From assembly GCF_000175235.1 (NCBI RefSeq), contig NZ_ACQT01000015.1, positions 1-40,119 of the forward strand: a DNA stretch of 40,119 bases. The letters run 5' to 3'. Positions 1 to 8,389 of this stretch are shown piece after piece (positions within the stretch are counted from its first letter, which is position 1; every line of letters begins with the position of its first letter). A program made the position numbers and the translations under genes. The DNA comes from Acidovorax delafieldii 2AN (GTDB lineage: Bacteria > Pseudomonadota > Gammaproteobacteria > Burkholderiales > Burkholderiaceae_C). The notes under the pieces were generated by a model, which had not been told where the DNA came from, did not search any database, and saw only the letters and a program-made list of their open reading frames with translations.

Positions 1-49
1 GCCGAAGCGCTTTCACTATCTTGACCCGCTGTGATCAGCAGAGCCTTGT

Positions 50-79
50 ATTCTAGCAGGTTTTTTAAAACCCTGTCAA
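50..79 (-). promoter_or_regulatory. Sigma-70-like promoter P1, reading leftward
   Basis: Read on the minus strand this is TTGACA, an 18-bp spacer, then TAGAAT. The six bases of the -35 are at 74-79 and the -10 at 50-55. The near-consensus hexamers suggest a strong constitutive promoter. It is followed downstream by a GGCTCTGCTG stretch that recurs after the -10 of the other two units. The target gene lies left of the window. A stable-RNA (rRNA or tRNA) operon is my inference. Confidence 0.6.
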
Positions 80-149
80 CCCGAAGGTTTTTTCGCTTTC
101 CTCGCCAGCCACCGTCTCCAGCAACCCGCTCGTCTCAGCGCAGCCTTGA

Positions 150-177
150 ATTATATACCGGGTTTTTCTCAGTCCAA
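150..177 (-). promoter_or_regulatory. Sigma-70-like promoter P2, reading leftward
   Basis: Read on the minus strand this is TTGGAC, a 16-bp spacer, then TATAAT. The -10 is at 150-155, exactly 100 bp from that of P1. About 45 bp around it align with the P1 region (shared TCAGC, AGCCTTG, GGTTTTT and CAACCC blocks on the plus strand), so the two look like degenerate tandem copies. Same leftward target as P1. Confidence 0.55.
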
Positions 178-249
178 CCCAAATCCGCCTTCTTTTTTCT
201 CCACCACCAAAAACCTTCCAAAGAAGTCCTCCAGGCAGCGAAGCCCTCG

Positions 250-255
250 ACTATA
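250..255 (-). promoter_or_regulatory. Possible third leftward -10 element (P3)
   Basis: TATAGT on the minus strand lies exactly 100 bp beyond the P2 -10. It is followed by GGGCTTCGCTG, matching the block that follows the other two -10 elements. No good -35 is seen at 16-18 bp, so this could be a decayed copy or an activator-dependent promoter. Between 1 and 379 I see no gene: the small plus-strand reading frame there has no protein-like character. Confidence 0.35.
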
Positions 256-379
256 ACACGCAAAAAGCAGACTGCGCCATCAATCACACACTTTCGTTGA
301 CGCGTCGGTCAAAGGCGCCTGCGGGACGGTGAGTGCACTCAATGCCGAAAAGGTAGCGACCCTGATAATCGGCGCCATC

Positions 380-2278
380 ATGGCACTTATCACCCTACTG
401 GACGCCCAACTCGCATTTGGGCATGTCGCACTGCTGGACCACGCCGGCTTCGCTCTCGAAACCACAGAGCGGATCGGCTTGATCGGGCGCAATGGCGCGG
501 GCAAATCTTCCCTGCTCAAGATCCTCGGCGGTCTAGCAAAGCCGGACGATGGCACTTTGCAGGTTCAGCAGGGTGTACGCATCGCCTATGTTGCGCAGGA
601 ACCCGCGCTGGACCCCGACGCCACGATCTTTAAGGCTGCGTCGGAAGGCCTGCAAGAAGTGATTGCCGTGCGCGAGCAATATCTTTCCGGAGCGGAGGGA
701 CTCGACCTGGATGCGCTGCAATCCGTCATCGAAGCCTTCGACGCCTGGAATTGGGAGCAGCGGGTTGACGAGACGCTGCAGCGCCTGCACCTGGACCCGA
801 ACGCCAAGGTGGGCACACTCTCTGGTGGTACAAAAAAACGCGTGGCTCTCGCGCAGGCTCTGGTTGCACGACCCGATGTGCTCTTGCTGGATGAGCCGAC
901 CAACCACCTGGACTTGGACTCCATCGAATGGCTGGAAGACCTGTTGCTGGATTTTCCGGGCAGCGTCGTCACCATCACCCACGACCGCGCCTTCCTGGAC
1001 AGGGTTGCCACACGCATAGTGGAGCTCGACCGGGGCCAATTGCGCTCCTACCCCGGTAATTTTGCCCAGTACCTCGTTCAGAAAGAGGAACAACTGGCAC
1101 AGGAAGCCGTGATTGCAGCCAAGGCCGACAAGCTGCTGGCCCAGGAAGAAGTGTGGATTCGCAAAGGCGTCGAGGCACGGCGCACACGTAGCCAGAGCCG
1201 CATCACCCGGCTGGAACATCTGCGCGCACAGCGAGAGGCGCGGCGGGATGTCGTGGGCAGCGTGAAAATGGACGTGGCAACGGGGTCCCAGAACGGCTAC
1301 CAGGGCAAGATCGTGGCCGAGTTGAGCGGGGTGAGCAAGGCATTTGGCGACAAGACGATTGTTCGCAACTTCAGCGCCACCATTCTCCGAGGTGACAAGG
1401 TGGGCCTGATCGGACCGAATGGAGCGGGGAAGACCACGTTACTCAAACTGATCCTGGGTGAACTCGCACCCGACACCGGAACGATACGCCAAGGAGCCAA
1501 CCTGCAGGTGGCTTATTTCGACCAGATGCGCCATGCCATCAATCTCGATGCCACGCTGGAGGACTTCATCAGTCCCGGCAGCGAGTGGATCGAGATCGGC
1601 GGACAGCGCAAACATGTCAAAAGCTACCTGAGCGATTTCCTGTTTTCCCCCGCACGCGCGCACTCGCCCGTGCGGTCGCTCTCGGGCGGCGAGCGCAACC
1701 GACTGCTGCTGGCACGTCTGTTTGCGCGCCCAGCCAACGTGCTGGTGCTCGACGAACCCACCAACGACCTGGACATCGACACCCTCGATTTGTTGGAAGA
1801 ACTGCTCGAATCGTACGAAGGCACGGTTTTCCTGGTCAGCCACGATCGGACATTCCTCGACAACGTAGTGACCAGCACCATTGCCTTCGAGGGCGACGGT
1901 CGCTGGCGCGAATACGAAGGCGGGGTGCAGGACTGGCTGCTGCAGTCCAAGCGCAGTCGGGCGTTGGCCAGTGCCGCGCAGCCGGCGCGACCCCCCGCCG
2001 AGGGAAATTCAAGCCAAACCACCCCGCAGCGCTCACCAGATAAGCCGGAGCAGCTACAAAAGAAGAAGCTAAGTTACAAGGAGCAGCGCGAGCTGGATCA
2101 ATTGCCGACGCGAATCGCCGAAATGGAAGCGGAACAGAAGGCCCTGCAGCAGGAACTGGCCGATGGACAGCTTTACACCCGGGACGCCGCCCGTGCGGCC
2201 GCCCTGCACCAGCGCGAGGGGAAGATCGAGGAAGAACTGATGGCCGCCCTGGAACGGTGGTCTGCACTTTCTTCGTGA
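380..2278 (+). CDS. uup: ABC-F family ATPase, Uup-like
   Basis: A soluble tandem ABC ATPase of the ABC-F family. Members act on ribosomes or, in the case of Uup, influence tandem-repeat deletion; they are not transporters. It has two nucleotide-binding domains and no membrane segment. Walker A motifs are GRNGAGKSS and GPNGAGKTT, signature motifs are LSGGTKKR and LSGGERNR, and Walker B regions are LLLDEPTNHLDLD and LVLDEPTNDLDID. A charged linker between the domains and a C-terminal coiled-coil-like tail (about the last 80 residues) fit Uup. A GTG at 329 opens the frame earlier, but the ATG at 380 (MALITLLDAQ) starts where family members start, giving 632 residues. The gene is convergent with cheB and unrelated to motility. 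Confidence 0.88.
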   Translation: MALITLLDAQLAFGHVALLDHAGFALETTERIGLIGRNGAGKSSLLKILGGLAKPDDGTLQVQQGVRIAYVAQEPALDPDATIFKAASEGLQEVIAVREQYLSGAEGLDLDALQSVIEAFDAWNWEQRVDETLQRLHLDPNAKVGTLSGGTKKRVALAQALVARPDVLLLDEPTNHLDLDSIEWLEDLLLDFPGSVVTITHDRAFLDRVATRIVELDRGQLRSYPGNFAQYLVQKEEQLAQEAVIAAKADKLLAQEEVWIRKGVEARRTRSQSRITRLEHLRAQREARRDVVGSVKMDVATGSQNGYQGKIVAELSGVSKAFGDKTIVRNFSATILRGDKVGLIGPNGAGKTTLLKLILGELAPDTGTIRQGANLQVAYFDQMRHAINLDATLEDFISPGSEWIEIGGQRKHVKSYLSDFLFSPARAHSPVRSLSGGERNRLLLARLFARPANVLVLDEPTNDLDIDTLDLLEELLESYEGTVFLVSHDRTFLDNVVTSTIAFEGDGRWREYEGGVQDWLLQSKRSRALASAAQPARPPAEGNSSQTTPQRSPDKPEQLQKKKLSYKEQRELDQLPTRIAEMEAEQKALQQELADGQLYTRDAARAAALHQREGKIEEELMAALERWSALSS

Positions 2279-2284
2279 GTGCTG

Positions 2285-2326
2285 CTGCCCGCGCAAGGCA
2301 CCAGCACGGTATCTTGCGCCGGGCAG
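2285..2326. terminator. Hairpin between convergent uup-like gene and cheB
   Basis: CTGCCCG-CGCAAG at 2285-2297 pairs with CTTGCGCCGGGCAG at 2313-2326: 13 pairs with one bulged base. It lies in the gap between two convergent stop codons, where a shared terminator is expected. There is no U-tract, so intrinsic termination is uncertain. Confidence 0.45.
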
Positions 2327-2330
2327 GCGT

Positions 2331-3428
2331 TCAGATGCGGTGGTGCAGCCGCTCGGTGGCGCCGCGCAGGCGTGCAATCAGGGCGGGCGCGATCTGGTTC
2401 AAAGGAAGCACCTCGTCAGCGGCGCCATGGGCGATGGCCTCTCGGGGCATTCCAAACACGATGCAGCTGGCCTCGTCCTGCACGTAGTTGTAGCTGCCGG
2501 CATCCTTCATTTCCCGCATGGCGGCCGCGCCATCGTTGCCCATACCCGTGAGCATGATGCCAAACGCATTGCGCCCCACCACGGCCGCCGCCGACTTGAA
2601 CAACACCTCGACCGAAGGCTTGTGGCGGTTGACCGGCGCACCATCGTCCACCACCGCCACGTAATTGGCCCCGCTGCGGGCGAGATGGAACTGGGTGCCG
2701 CCGGGTGCAATGTACGCATGCCCCGGCAAAATGCGCTCGCCGTTGACCGCCTCTTTCACCGTGATCTGACAGAGACCATTGAGCCGCGCAGCAAAACTGG
2801 TAGTAAAACCGGGGGGCATGTGCTGTGTGATCACGATGGCAGGCGAATCGGCGGGCATCTGCACCAGCACTTCCCGAATGGCCTCCGTTCCGCCGGTAGA
2901 GGCGCCTATGCAAATCAGCTTCTCGGTCGACAGCCGGCCGAGCAGTGTGGTTGCCGGTGCAGCGGGGGCGCTTCCCCCTGGGCTGGGTGAAGACGTTACG
3001 TCCCGCGGGGCCGCGCGCCGCACCTGGGCCACTGCGGCCACGCGGATCTTGTCGACGATCTGGGTGGCCAGCTCATTGAGCCCGTTCGCCAACCCCACGC
3101 GCGGCTTGGCCACGAAATCCACTGCACCCAGCTCAAGCGCCTTCATCGTGACCTCCGCGCCACGTTCCGTGAGCGTGGAGATCATCACCACAGGCATCGG
3201 GCGCAAGCGCATCAGGCGGCCCAAAAAGTCGATGCCATCCATGCGCGGCATCTCCACGTCCAGCGTGATCACATCGGGGTTCAACTCACGGATCATTTCG
3301 CGCGCGACCAGAGGGTCGTTGGCCGTGCCGATGCACTCCATATCCCGCTGCCGGTTGATGATTTCCGCCAGCAGGCTGCGCACCAGCGCGGAATCATCCA
3401 CCACCACCACTCGAATTTTGCTGCTCAT
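2331..3428 (-). CDS. cheB: CheB, receptor glutamate methylesterase/deamidase
   Basis: Removes methyl groups from chemoreceptor glutamates and deamidates glutamines, giving adaptation in opposition to CheR. Length 365 residues. The N-terminal receiver domain has acidic pair DD at 11-12, phospho-acceptor Asp57 (in VITLDVEMP) and Lys109. A linker rich in Ser, Pro and Ala (about 145-160) leads to the C-terminal esterase with catalytic Ser177 (GASTGG), His203 (TQHMPPGF) and Asp299 (GMGNDG). All catalytic residues are present. A GAGGGA ribosome site precedes the ATG at 3428. It is the last gene of the minus-strand chemotaxis operon, 15 bp after cheD. Phosphorylation by CheA is the expected control. 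Confidence 0.97.
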   Translation of the reverse strand: MSSKIRVVVVDDSALVRSLLAEIINRQRDMECIGTANDPLVAREMIRELNPDVITLDVEMPRMDGIDFLGRLMRLRPMPVVMISTLTERGAEVTMKALELGAVDFVAKPRVGLANGLNELATQIVDKIRVAAVAQVRRAAPRDVTSSPSPGGSAPAAPATTLLGRLSTEKLICIGASTGGTEAIREVLVQMPADSPAIVITQHMPPGFTTSFAARLNGLCQITVKEAVNGERILPGHAYIAPGGTQFHLARSGANYVAVVDDGAPVNRHKPSVEVLFKSAAAVVGRNAFGIMLTGMGNDGAAAMREMKDAGSYNYVQDEASCIVFGMPREAIAHGAADEVLPLNQIAPALIARLRGATERLHHRI

Positions 3429-3443
3429 TCCCTCACGCCTTCT

Positions 3444-4208
3444 TCAAAACAGATCCACCGATCCACCGGATGTGGTCTTGGCCACAGTGGCCGCATTCCC
3501 CCGCACTTCTTGAGCCACAAGCGTCTCGGGATGGGTATGTGCCAGGCGCTTCACCATCGCCTTGCCGGTCACCGGAAAGAACACCACTTTGCGGGGATAG
3601 ATGTCCAGCACATCCTCGGACACCACGGGAATACGCTCGGTCTGGAGATAGTTCAGCACGAAATTCGTGTTTCGCTCCCCCACGTTCATCGTGGTGAAGT
3701 TGTGCATGACCTGCGCCCCACCAAAGATCTTGGCCTGCATCGTCTCACGCCGTGCACCGAGTTTCAGCATTTCATTGATCAGCAATTCCATGGCGTAGGA
3801 ACCATAGCGGCCGGACACGTCGGCCAAATCCCCATCCGGCAGCATGAAGTGATTCATCCCGCCAACCCGCGCCCGGCTGTCCCATAGACACGCCGAGATG
3901 CACGAGCCCAGCACGGTCATGATGATCAGACTCTCGTCGGAAACGAAGTACTCACCAGGCAACACCTTGACGGCGTTGTGTTGAAAATGGTGGTCCAGAT
4001 AGAAGAATGACGCTTCGCCTGGCTTGCGCGTCTGCGCCTTCAGCTCCTGCAGGGACGACTCTTTGGCCACCCTGGGCGTACTCGCGTAGATGTCTGCACT
4101 CAAAGGGGCGATGCGCGGCGCGCGCCGGCGCTCGGTAGGCTCAAACGCCATGGAGGAAGATCCCTGAAAGACAGCAGACGCGTGGGAGCCGGAGGGTATG
4201 GTGGACAT
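3444..4208 (-). CDS. cheD: CheD, receptor glutamine deamidase
   Basis: Deamidates chemoreceptor glutamines. The catalytic Cys103 (LGSCIS) and His120 (MNHFMLP) are present, as is the downstream KIFGGA region. At 254 residues it is longer than the usual 160-200. About 65 extra N-terminal residues precede the catalytic domain. An internal ATG at 4151 (MAFEPTERR), with AGGGA about 8 bp upstream, could be the true start and would give 235 residues. The C-terminus ends in GSVDLF, the same six residues that end the CheZ-like protein at 8390-8836. It lies between cheR and cheB, as in many betaproteobacterial clusters. Confidence 0.93.
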   Translation of the reverse strand: MSTIPSGSHASAVFQGSSSMAFEPTERRRAPRIAPLSADIYASTPRVAKESSLQELKAQTRKPGEASFFYLDHHFQHNAVKVLPGEYFVSDESLIIMTVLGSCISACLWDSRARVGGMNHFMLPDGDLADVSGRYGSYAMELLINEMLKLGARRETMQAKIFGGAQVMHNFTTMNVGERNTNFVLNYLQTERIPVVSEDVLDIYPRKVVFFPVTGKAMVKRLAHTHPETLVAQEVRGNAATVAKTTSGGSVDLF

Positions 4209-4235
4209 GGAGTCGGCAAAACATCAAGGGGGTGA

Positions 4236-5146
4236 TCAGCGACGCTCGTACACGGTCTTTCCGCGCAGGGTGAACAGATCGCGCGATTCGCTGAAATTCT
4301 CGGCGTGCCCGACAAACAACATTCCACCGGGCTTGAGCACGCGGTGGATTCGCTCGAGCACCTTGCGCTGCGTAGGCGCGTCAAAATAAATCATGACGTT
4401 CCGGCAGAAGACAACGTCGAAAGGCTCCCGGAATGGCCAGTCATCGCGAATCAGGTTCACGCTCATGAAGTCGATCGCCTTGCGCATTTCGGGTTTGGCG
4501 CGAACCATGCCTTCGTTCCCCCCTTTCCGCGCAGGAAGAACCGCTGCATGCGCTCGGGGCTCAGGCCTTTCACGTTGTCCAGGCGGTAGACGCCCTGTGC
4601 CGCTGTTGCCAGAACGCGGGAGTCAATGTCGCTCGCCGTCAGCTTGAACGGAGCATTCGGCCCCAGTGCCTCGAACGCCGTCATCACAATCGAATAAGGC
4701 TCTTCACCCGTCGAAGCAGCGTTGCACCAGACCCGCCAGGGCGTGCCCGCCGGCCTGGACTTGAGGTGCGCTGCAAAGATCTCGAAATGGTGCTGCTCGC
4801 GGAAGAAGGCTGTCAGATTGGTGGTCAGCGCGTTCACGAACTCCTGCCATTCAGGGCCGTCGTGGTTCTCCAGCCAACCCAGGTATTCATTGAAGCTGGT
4901 GTAGCCCGTCTCACGGAGCCGACGCGAGAGCCGGCTGTAGACCATGGCGTGCTTGCCGTCGTGCAGACTGATGCCGGCGCGCTGGTAGATCAGCCCCTGA
5001 ACCCTTGCGAAGTCCGCGGTGGTCCAGACGAATTCCCGCCCCTGCGACAGCGGGCCGGACGGTGCGGCGCCTGCGGCGCCGGCTTCCGTCTTGCCATGGC
5101 CCGCGCGTGCCTGCGCCGAGGATGCAATGCTGGTGGTCTGGGACAT
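4236..5146 (-). pseudogene. cheR: CheR, receptor methyltransferase, split by a frameshift
   Basis: CheR uses S-adenosylmethionine to methylate chemoreceptor glutamates. The first part (ATG at 5146, MSQTTS) has the N-terminal CheR helices and the SAM-binding NAASTGEEPYS motif, then leaves frame after FFLRGKGG. The second part (from about 4508 down to 4236) continues exactly where CheR should: NEGMVRAKPE, VVFCRNVMIYFD, LKPGGMLFVGHAENF. The break lies in a run of six C at 4518-4523 (G6 in the coding strand). One extra G would restore a single 303-residue reading frame of normal CheR length. There are no other lesions. It could be a sequencing error, a real loss, or slippage. A TTG at 5158 is a less likely start. 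Confidence 0.9.
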
Positions 5147-5247
5147 GTTTTGTTCCAAAAGGACGTCCTGTTCGTTCCGAGCGGCAGGCGATGAGATTCA
5201 CCTGCCTTTGCGTGCCGGAGCCACCGATGGGACTGTGCCCGGTTGCA

Positions 5248-5736
5248 CTACTCGTCGGTGGTCACCAATCCCATGTCTTCGCTGGACATCAATTTTTCAA
5301 TGTCCAGCAGGATGAGCATGCGCTCACCCACGGAGCCCAGCCCCAGGATGCAACTGTTGTCGATAGCACTTTCGATATCGGGTGCTGCACGCACGCTGCC
5401 GGGCTCCAGTTCCATCACATCGCTCACCGAGTCCACCACAATCCCCACCACGCGCTGGCGCAAGTTCAGGATGATGACCACCGTGAAGGTGTTGTAGTCG
5501 GCCTGTGTGCAGTTGAACTTGAGCCGCATGTCCACAATGGGAACGATGGTGCCGCGCAGATTGACCACGCCTTTGATGAATTCTGGCGCGTTGGCAATGC
5601 GCGTCGGTGGTTCGTAGCCGCGGATTTCCTGCACCTTGAGAATATCGATGCCGTACTCTTCCTGATCCAGCCTGAAGGTCAGGTATTCGCGGGCCCCGGC
5701 CACGGTGGCTTCTTCTGTTTTTTCCATCACACTCAT
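5248..5736 (-). CDS. cheW: CheW, chemoreceptor-kinase coupling protein
   Basis: Cytoplasmic adaptor that links chemoreceptors to CheA. Length is 162 residues from the ATG at 5736 (MSVMEKTEE), chosen because AAGGAAAG lies directly upstream; an in-frame upstream extension to 5787 lacks this. The single CheW domain shows the expected YLTFRLDQEEYGIDI start, the EIRGYEPPTRI region, the GVVNLRGTIVPIVDMR core and the VVDSVSDVMEL segment. It sits 54 bp after the cheA stop codon and upstream of cheR in the operon. Confidence 0.96.
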   Translation of the reverse strand: MSVMEKTEEATVAGAREYLTFRLDQEEYGIDILKVQEIRGYEPPTRIANAPEFIKGVVNLRGTIVPIVDMRLKFNCTQADYNTFTVVIILNLRQRVVGIVVDSVSDVMELEPGSVRAAPDIESAIDNSCILGLGSVGERMLILLDIEKLMSSEDMGLVTTDE

Positions 5737-5790
5737 GGTGAGCTTTCCTTTCAAGACAGGGTCCGCACTGGGCTGCGCGGGCCCCAAAAC

Positions 5791-7938
5791 CTAGTGGCGC
5801 GCCCGGCGCACCAGACCGCCGGTATCCAGAATCAGGGCCACCGTGCCGTCCCCAAGAATTGTGGCGCCCGACACATTGGGCACCTTGCGATAATTGGACT
5901 CAAGGTTCTTGACCACCACCTGGTGCTGCCCCAGCAACTCGTCAACCAGCAGTGCCACGCGGCTGCCATCCGCCTCGACCACCACCATGATGTTGCTGGT
6001 CTTGTTGAGATCCAGGCGAGGCACCTGGAAAATCTTCTCCAGCGCGATCACGGGCATGTATTCGTCGCGCACCTTGACCAGCTGCGAGCCTTGGGCCACG
6101 GTGTTGACATCTTCGGCATTGACCTGGAACGATTCCACCACCGACGACAGCGGAAGAATGTAAACCTCGTCACCCACTCCCACGGACATCCCGTCCATGA
6201 TGGCCAGAGTGAGGGGCAGGCGCACCGATACCCTCATGCCATAGCCCTCGGCCGAATCGATCTCGACAGAACCGTTGAGCGCGGCGATGTTCCGCTTGAC
6301 CACGTCCATGCCCACGCCCCGGCCGGACACATCGGTCACTTCCTCGGCGGTGGAGAAGCCCGGCGCAAAGATGAGCTGCCACACATCTGCATCGCTCATG
6401 TGCTCGGACACATCCAGACCGCGCTCCTGGGCCTTGCTCAGGATCTTTTCACGCGAGAGTCCCTTGCCGTCATCACGCACCTCGATCACGATCGAGCCCC
6501 CCTGGTGAGAGGCCGACAACGTGATGGTTCCATGCTCGGGTTTGCCCTTGGCCAGGCGCTCGGCCGGCAACTCGATGCCGTGGTCGCAGCTGTTGCGCAC
6601 CAAATGGGTAAGGGGATCGGTGATCTTCTCCACCAAGCCCTTGTCGAGCTCGGTCGCCTCGCCCAGCGTTACAAGATCGACTTTTTTGCCAAGCTTGTTG
6701 GCCAGATCACGCAACATGCGCGGAAAGCGGCTGAAGACGATCGACATGGGAATCATGCGGATCGACATCACCGACTCTTGCAGATCCCGCGTGTTGCGGT
6801 CGAGGTCGGCAAGCCCCGCCAGCAGTTGCTGGTAGGCGCCCGCATCGAGCCCGCGGCTGTTCTGTGCCAGCATGGCCTGCGTGATGACCAACTCGCCCAC
6901 CAAGTTGATCAGTTGGTCCACCTTGTTCACCGCCACGCGGATCGTGGTGGATTCCATCTGGGCCTGGCTCTGCGCACGTGGCTCCGCGGCGGCCTTGGGC
7001 GCCACCGGTTTGACTGCGTTGGCAATGGAGGCACTCGCAACCGGAGCCGCCCCGACGGCAGGGGCGCCTGGCGCGCCGGGTGCATCATGGAAAAACCCGT
7101 AAGGCACCTCCGCCGTCTCACCCGCCTGCAGCGCCGGCTCTGCCACGGCGGCACCGCCGCTCGCACCGCCCTCGCTGATCGCTACCTGCTCCTTGGCCAC
7201 ATGGAAAGCAAACAGGTCCAGCAGATCGTCGTTGGTGGAGGTTGTTTCGACGGCAAAGCGCCGGGTGCCTGCCTCGGCGCCAGGTAAATCCGAAATGGCG
7301 CCAAGGCCGGGAATGTCGCGGAACAGCTCCTTGATAGCGTCGGCCTGCTCGGGCCGTTCAAGGGGCCCGATCTGGATTTGCAGCTGCCGTACTTGCCCAG
7401 GCCCTGCCGGAGCTGCAGCCATGGTTGCAGGCGCTGGCGCCGGTGCAACCGCCACCGGGGCAGGTGCAGGTGCAGGAGCGGGCGCCACCTGCGCGGGTGC
7501 ATTCCCCGGAACCCTGCCCGCTGCCAGCTCGCTGATGCGGTGCACAAGGTCCGTGGTGGAAATGGCTTCGCCCTGCTCGCCCGCCTGGTGGCGCGCGAGC
7601 AGGCTGCGGGACGCATCGGCCGATTCCAGCAGCACGTCCACCATCTCGGGAATGGGTTGAAGCTCATGCCGCCGCAAGCGGTCCAGAAGCGACTCCATCT
7701 GGTGCGTGAGTTCCGCCACATCGGCAAAGCCGAACGTGGCCGAACCACCTTTGATCGAATGCGCGCAACGGAAGATTCCGTTGAGCTCTTCGTCGTTGGC
7801 ACTGGTCAGGTCCAGATCGAGCAGCATGTGCTCCATCTGGTCGAGGTTCTCGCCCGCTTCTTCGAAAAAGATTTGATAGAACTGGCTCAGATCAAAATCA
7901 GCGCCAGATCCCGATCCTTCTTGGTACGTATCCGCCAT
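5791..7938 (-). CDS. cheA: CheA, chemotaxis histidine kinase
   Basis: Receptor-coupled kinase that phosphorylates CheY and CheB. Length 715 residues. Domains in order: an HPt domain with phospho-acceptor His60 (FRCAHSIKGG); a linker made largely of Ala-Pro repeats (about 150-195); a CheY/CheB-binding P2-like segment; the dimerisation helices (LINLVGELVITQAML); the ATPase with N-box (HLVRNSCDHGIE), DDGKG, and the APGFSTAEEVTDVSGRGVGMD region; and a C-terminal CheW-like domain. All motifs needed for activity are present. AGGAG precedes the ATG at 7938. It follows a cheY gene by 39 bp in the same operon. Confidence 0.97.
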   Translation of the reverse strand: MADTYQEGSGSGADFDLSQFYQIFFEEAGENLDQMEHMLLDLDLTSANDEELNGIFRCAHSIKGGSATFGFADVAELTHQMESLLDRLRRHELQPIPEMVDVLLESADASRSLLARHQAGEQGEAISTTDLVHRISELAAGRVPGNAPAQVAPAPAPAPAPVAVAPAPAPATMAAAPAGPGQVRQLQIQIGPLERPEQADAIKELFRDIPGLGAISDLPGAEAGTRRFAVETTSTNDDLLDLFAFHVAKEQVAISEGGASGGAAVAEPALQAGETAEVPYGFFHDAPGAPGAPAVGAAPVASASIANAVKPVAPKAAAEPRAQSQAQMESTTIRVAVNKVDQLINLVGELVITQAMLAQNSRGLDAGAYQQLLAGLADLDRNTRDLQESVMSIRMIPMSIVFSRFPRMLRDLANKLGKKVDLVTLGEATELDKGLVEKITDPLTHLVRNSCDHGIELPAERLAKGKPEHGTITLSASHQGGSIVIEVRDDGKGLSREKILSKAQERGLDVSEHMSDADVWQLIFAPGFSTAEEVTDVSGRGVGMDVVKRNIAALNGSVEIDSAEGYGMRVSVRLPLTLAIMDGMSVGVGDEVYILPLSSVVESFQVNAEDVNTVAQGSQLVKVRDEYMPVIALEKIFQVPRLDLNKTSNIMVVVEADGSRVALLVDELLGQHQVVVKNLESNYRKVPNVSGATILGDGTVALILDTGGLVRRARH

Positions 7939-7977
7939 GGAGGCTCCTGTTGTCTTGCTTACCCCTGCCCTGACGGA

Positions 7978-8340
7978 TCAGCGGATGACTTTCTGAATCA
8001 CTTCGATCAACCGATTCGGATCGAAGGGTTTCACCAGCCACCCCGTGGCGCCCGCGGCGCGGCCCGCCTGCTTCATCTGGTCGCTGGACTCGGTGGTGAG
8101 AATCAATATGGGAATGGTCTTGAATTTGGGATGCTCGCGCAGCTTGCGGGTCAACCCGATGCCGTCGAGCCTGGGCATGTTCTGGTCGGCAAGCACCAGA
8201 TGGATGTCGTGGGTTTCCACCTTTTCCAGGGCATCCTGCCCGTCCACAGCTTCCACCACATGGTAGCCAGCACCCGTGAGGGTAAAAGACACCATCTTTC
8301 GCATGGAAGGTGAATCATCTACGGCAAGGATCGATTGCAT
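7978..8340 (-). CDS. cheY: CheY-like single-domain response regulator (first copy)
   Basis: A stand-alone receiver of 120 residues from the ATG at 8340, with GGAG upstream. A 5-codon upstream extension is in frame but less likely. Acidic pocket Asp8-Asp9, phospho-acceptor Asp52 (VLADQNMP), the Thr-Thr of ILILTTES, and Lys in WLVKPFD are present. A Trp stands where CheY usually has Tyr106. It lies between a CheZ-like gene and cheA, so CheA is the probable donor. A second CheY (30758-31144), next to a canonical cheZ, is the better candidate for the motor-binding CheY; this copy may be a phosphate sink or act on another target. Confidence 0.9.
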   Translation of the reverse strand: MQSILAVDDSPSMRKMVSFTLTGAGYHVVEAVDGQDALEKVETHDIHLVLADQNMPRLDGIGLTRKLREHPKFKTIPILILTTESSDQMKQAGRAAGATGWLVKPFDPNRLIEVIQKVIR

Positions 8341-8389
8341 GTAAGGCTCCAACAAACTTGAATGTATAGGTTAACCAGTGATGTGCACA

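Noticed and set aside
31-300. An 89-codon open frame on the plus strand at the left edge
   Set aside because: Composition is Ser/Arg/Phe-rich without a ribosome site, and it covers the three leftward promoter-like units.
5005-7287. A 760-codon open frame on the plus strand, opposite cheA and cheW
   Set aside because: His-rich antisense shadow of conserved genes; no domain seen.
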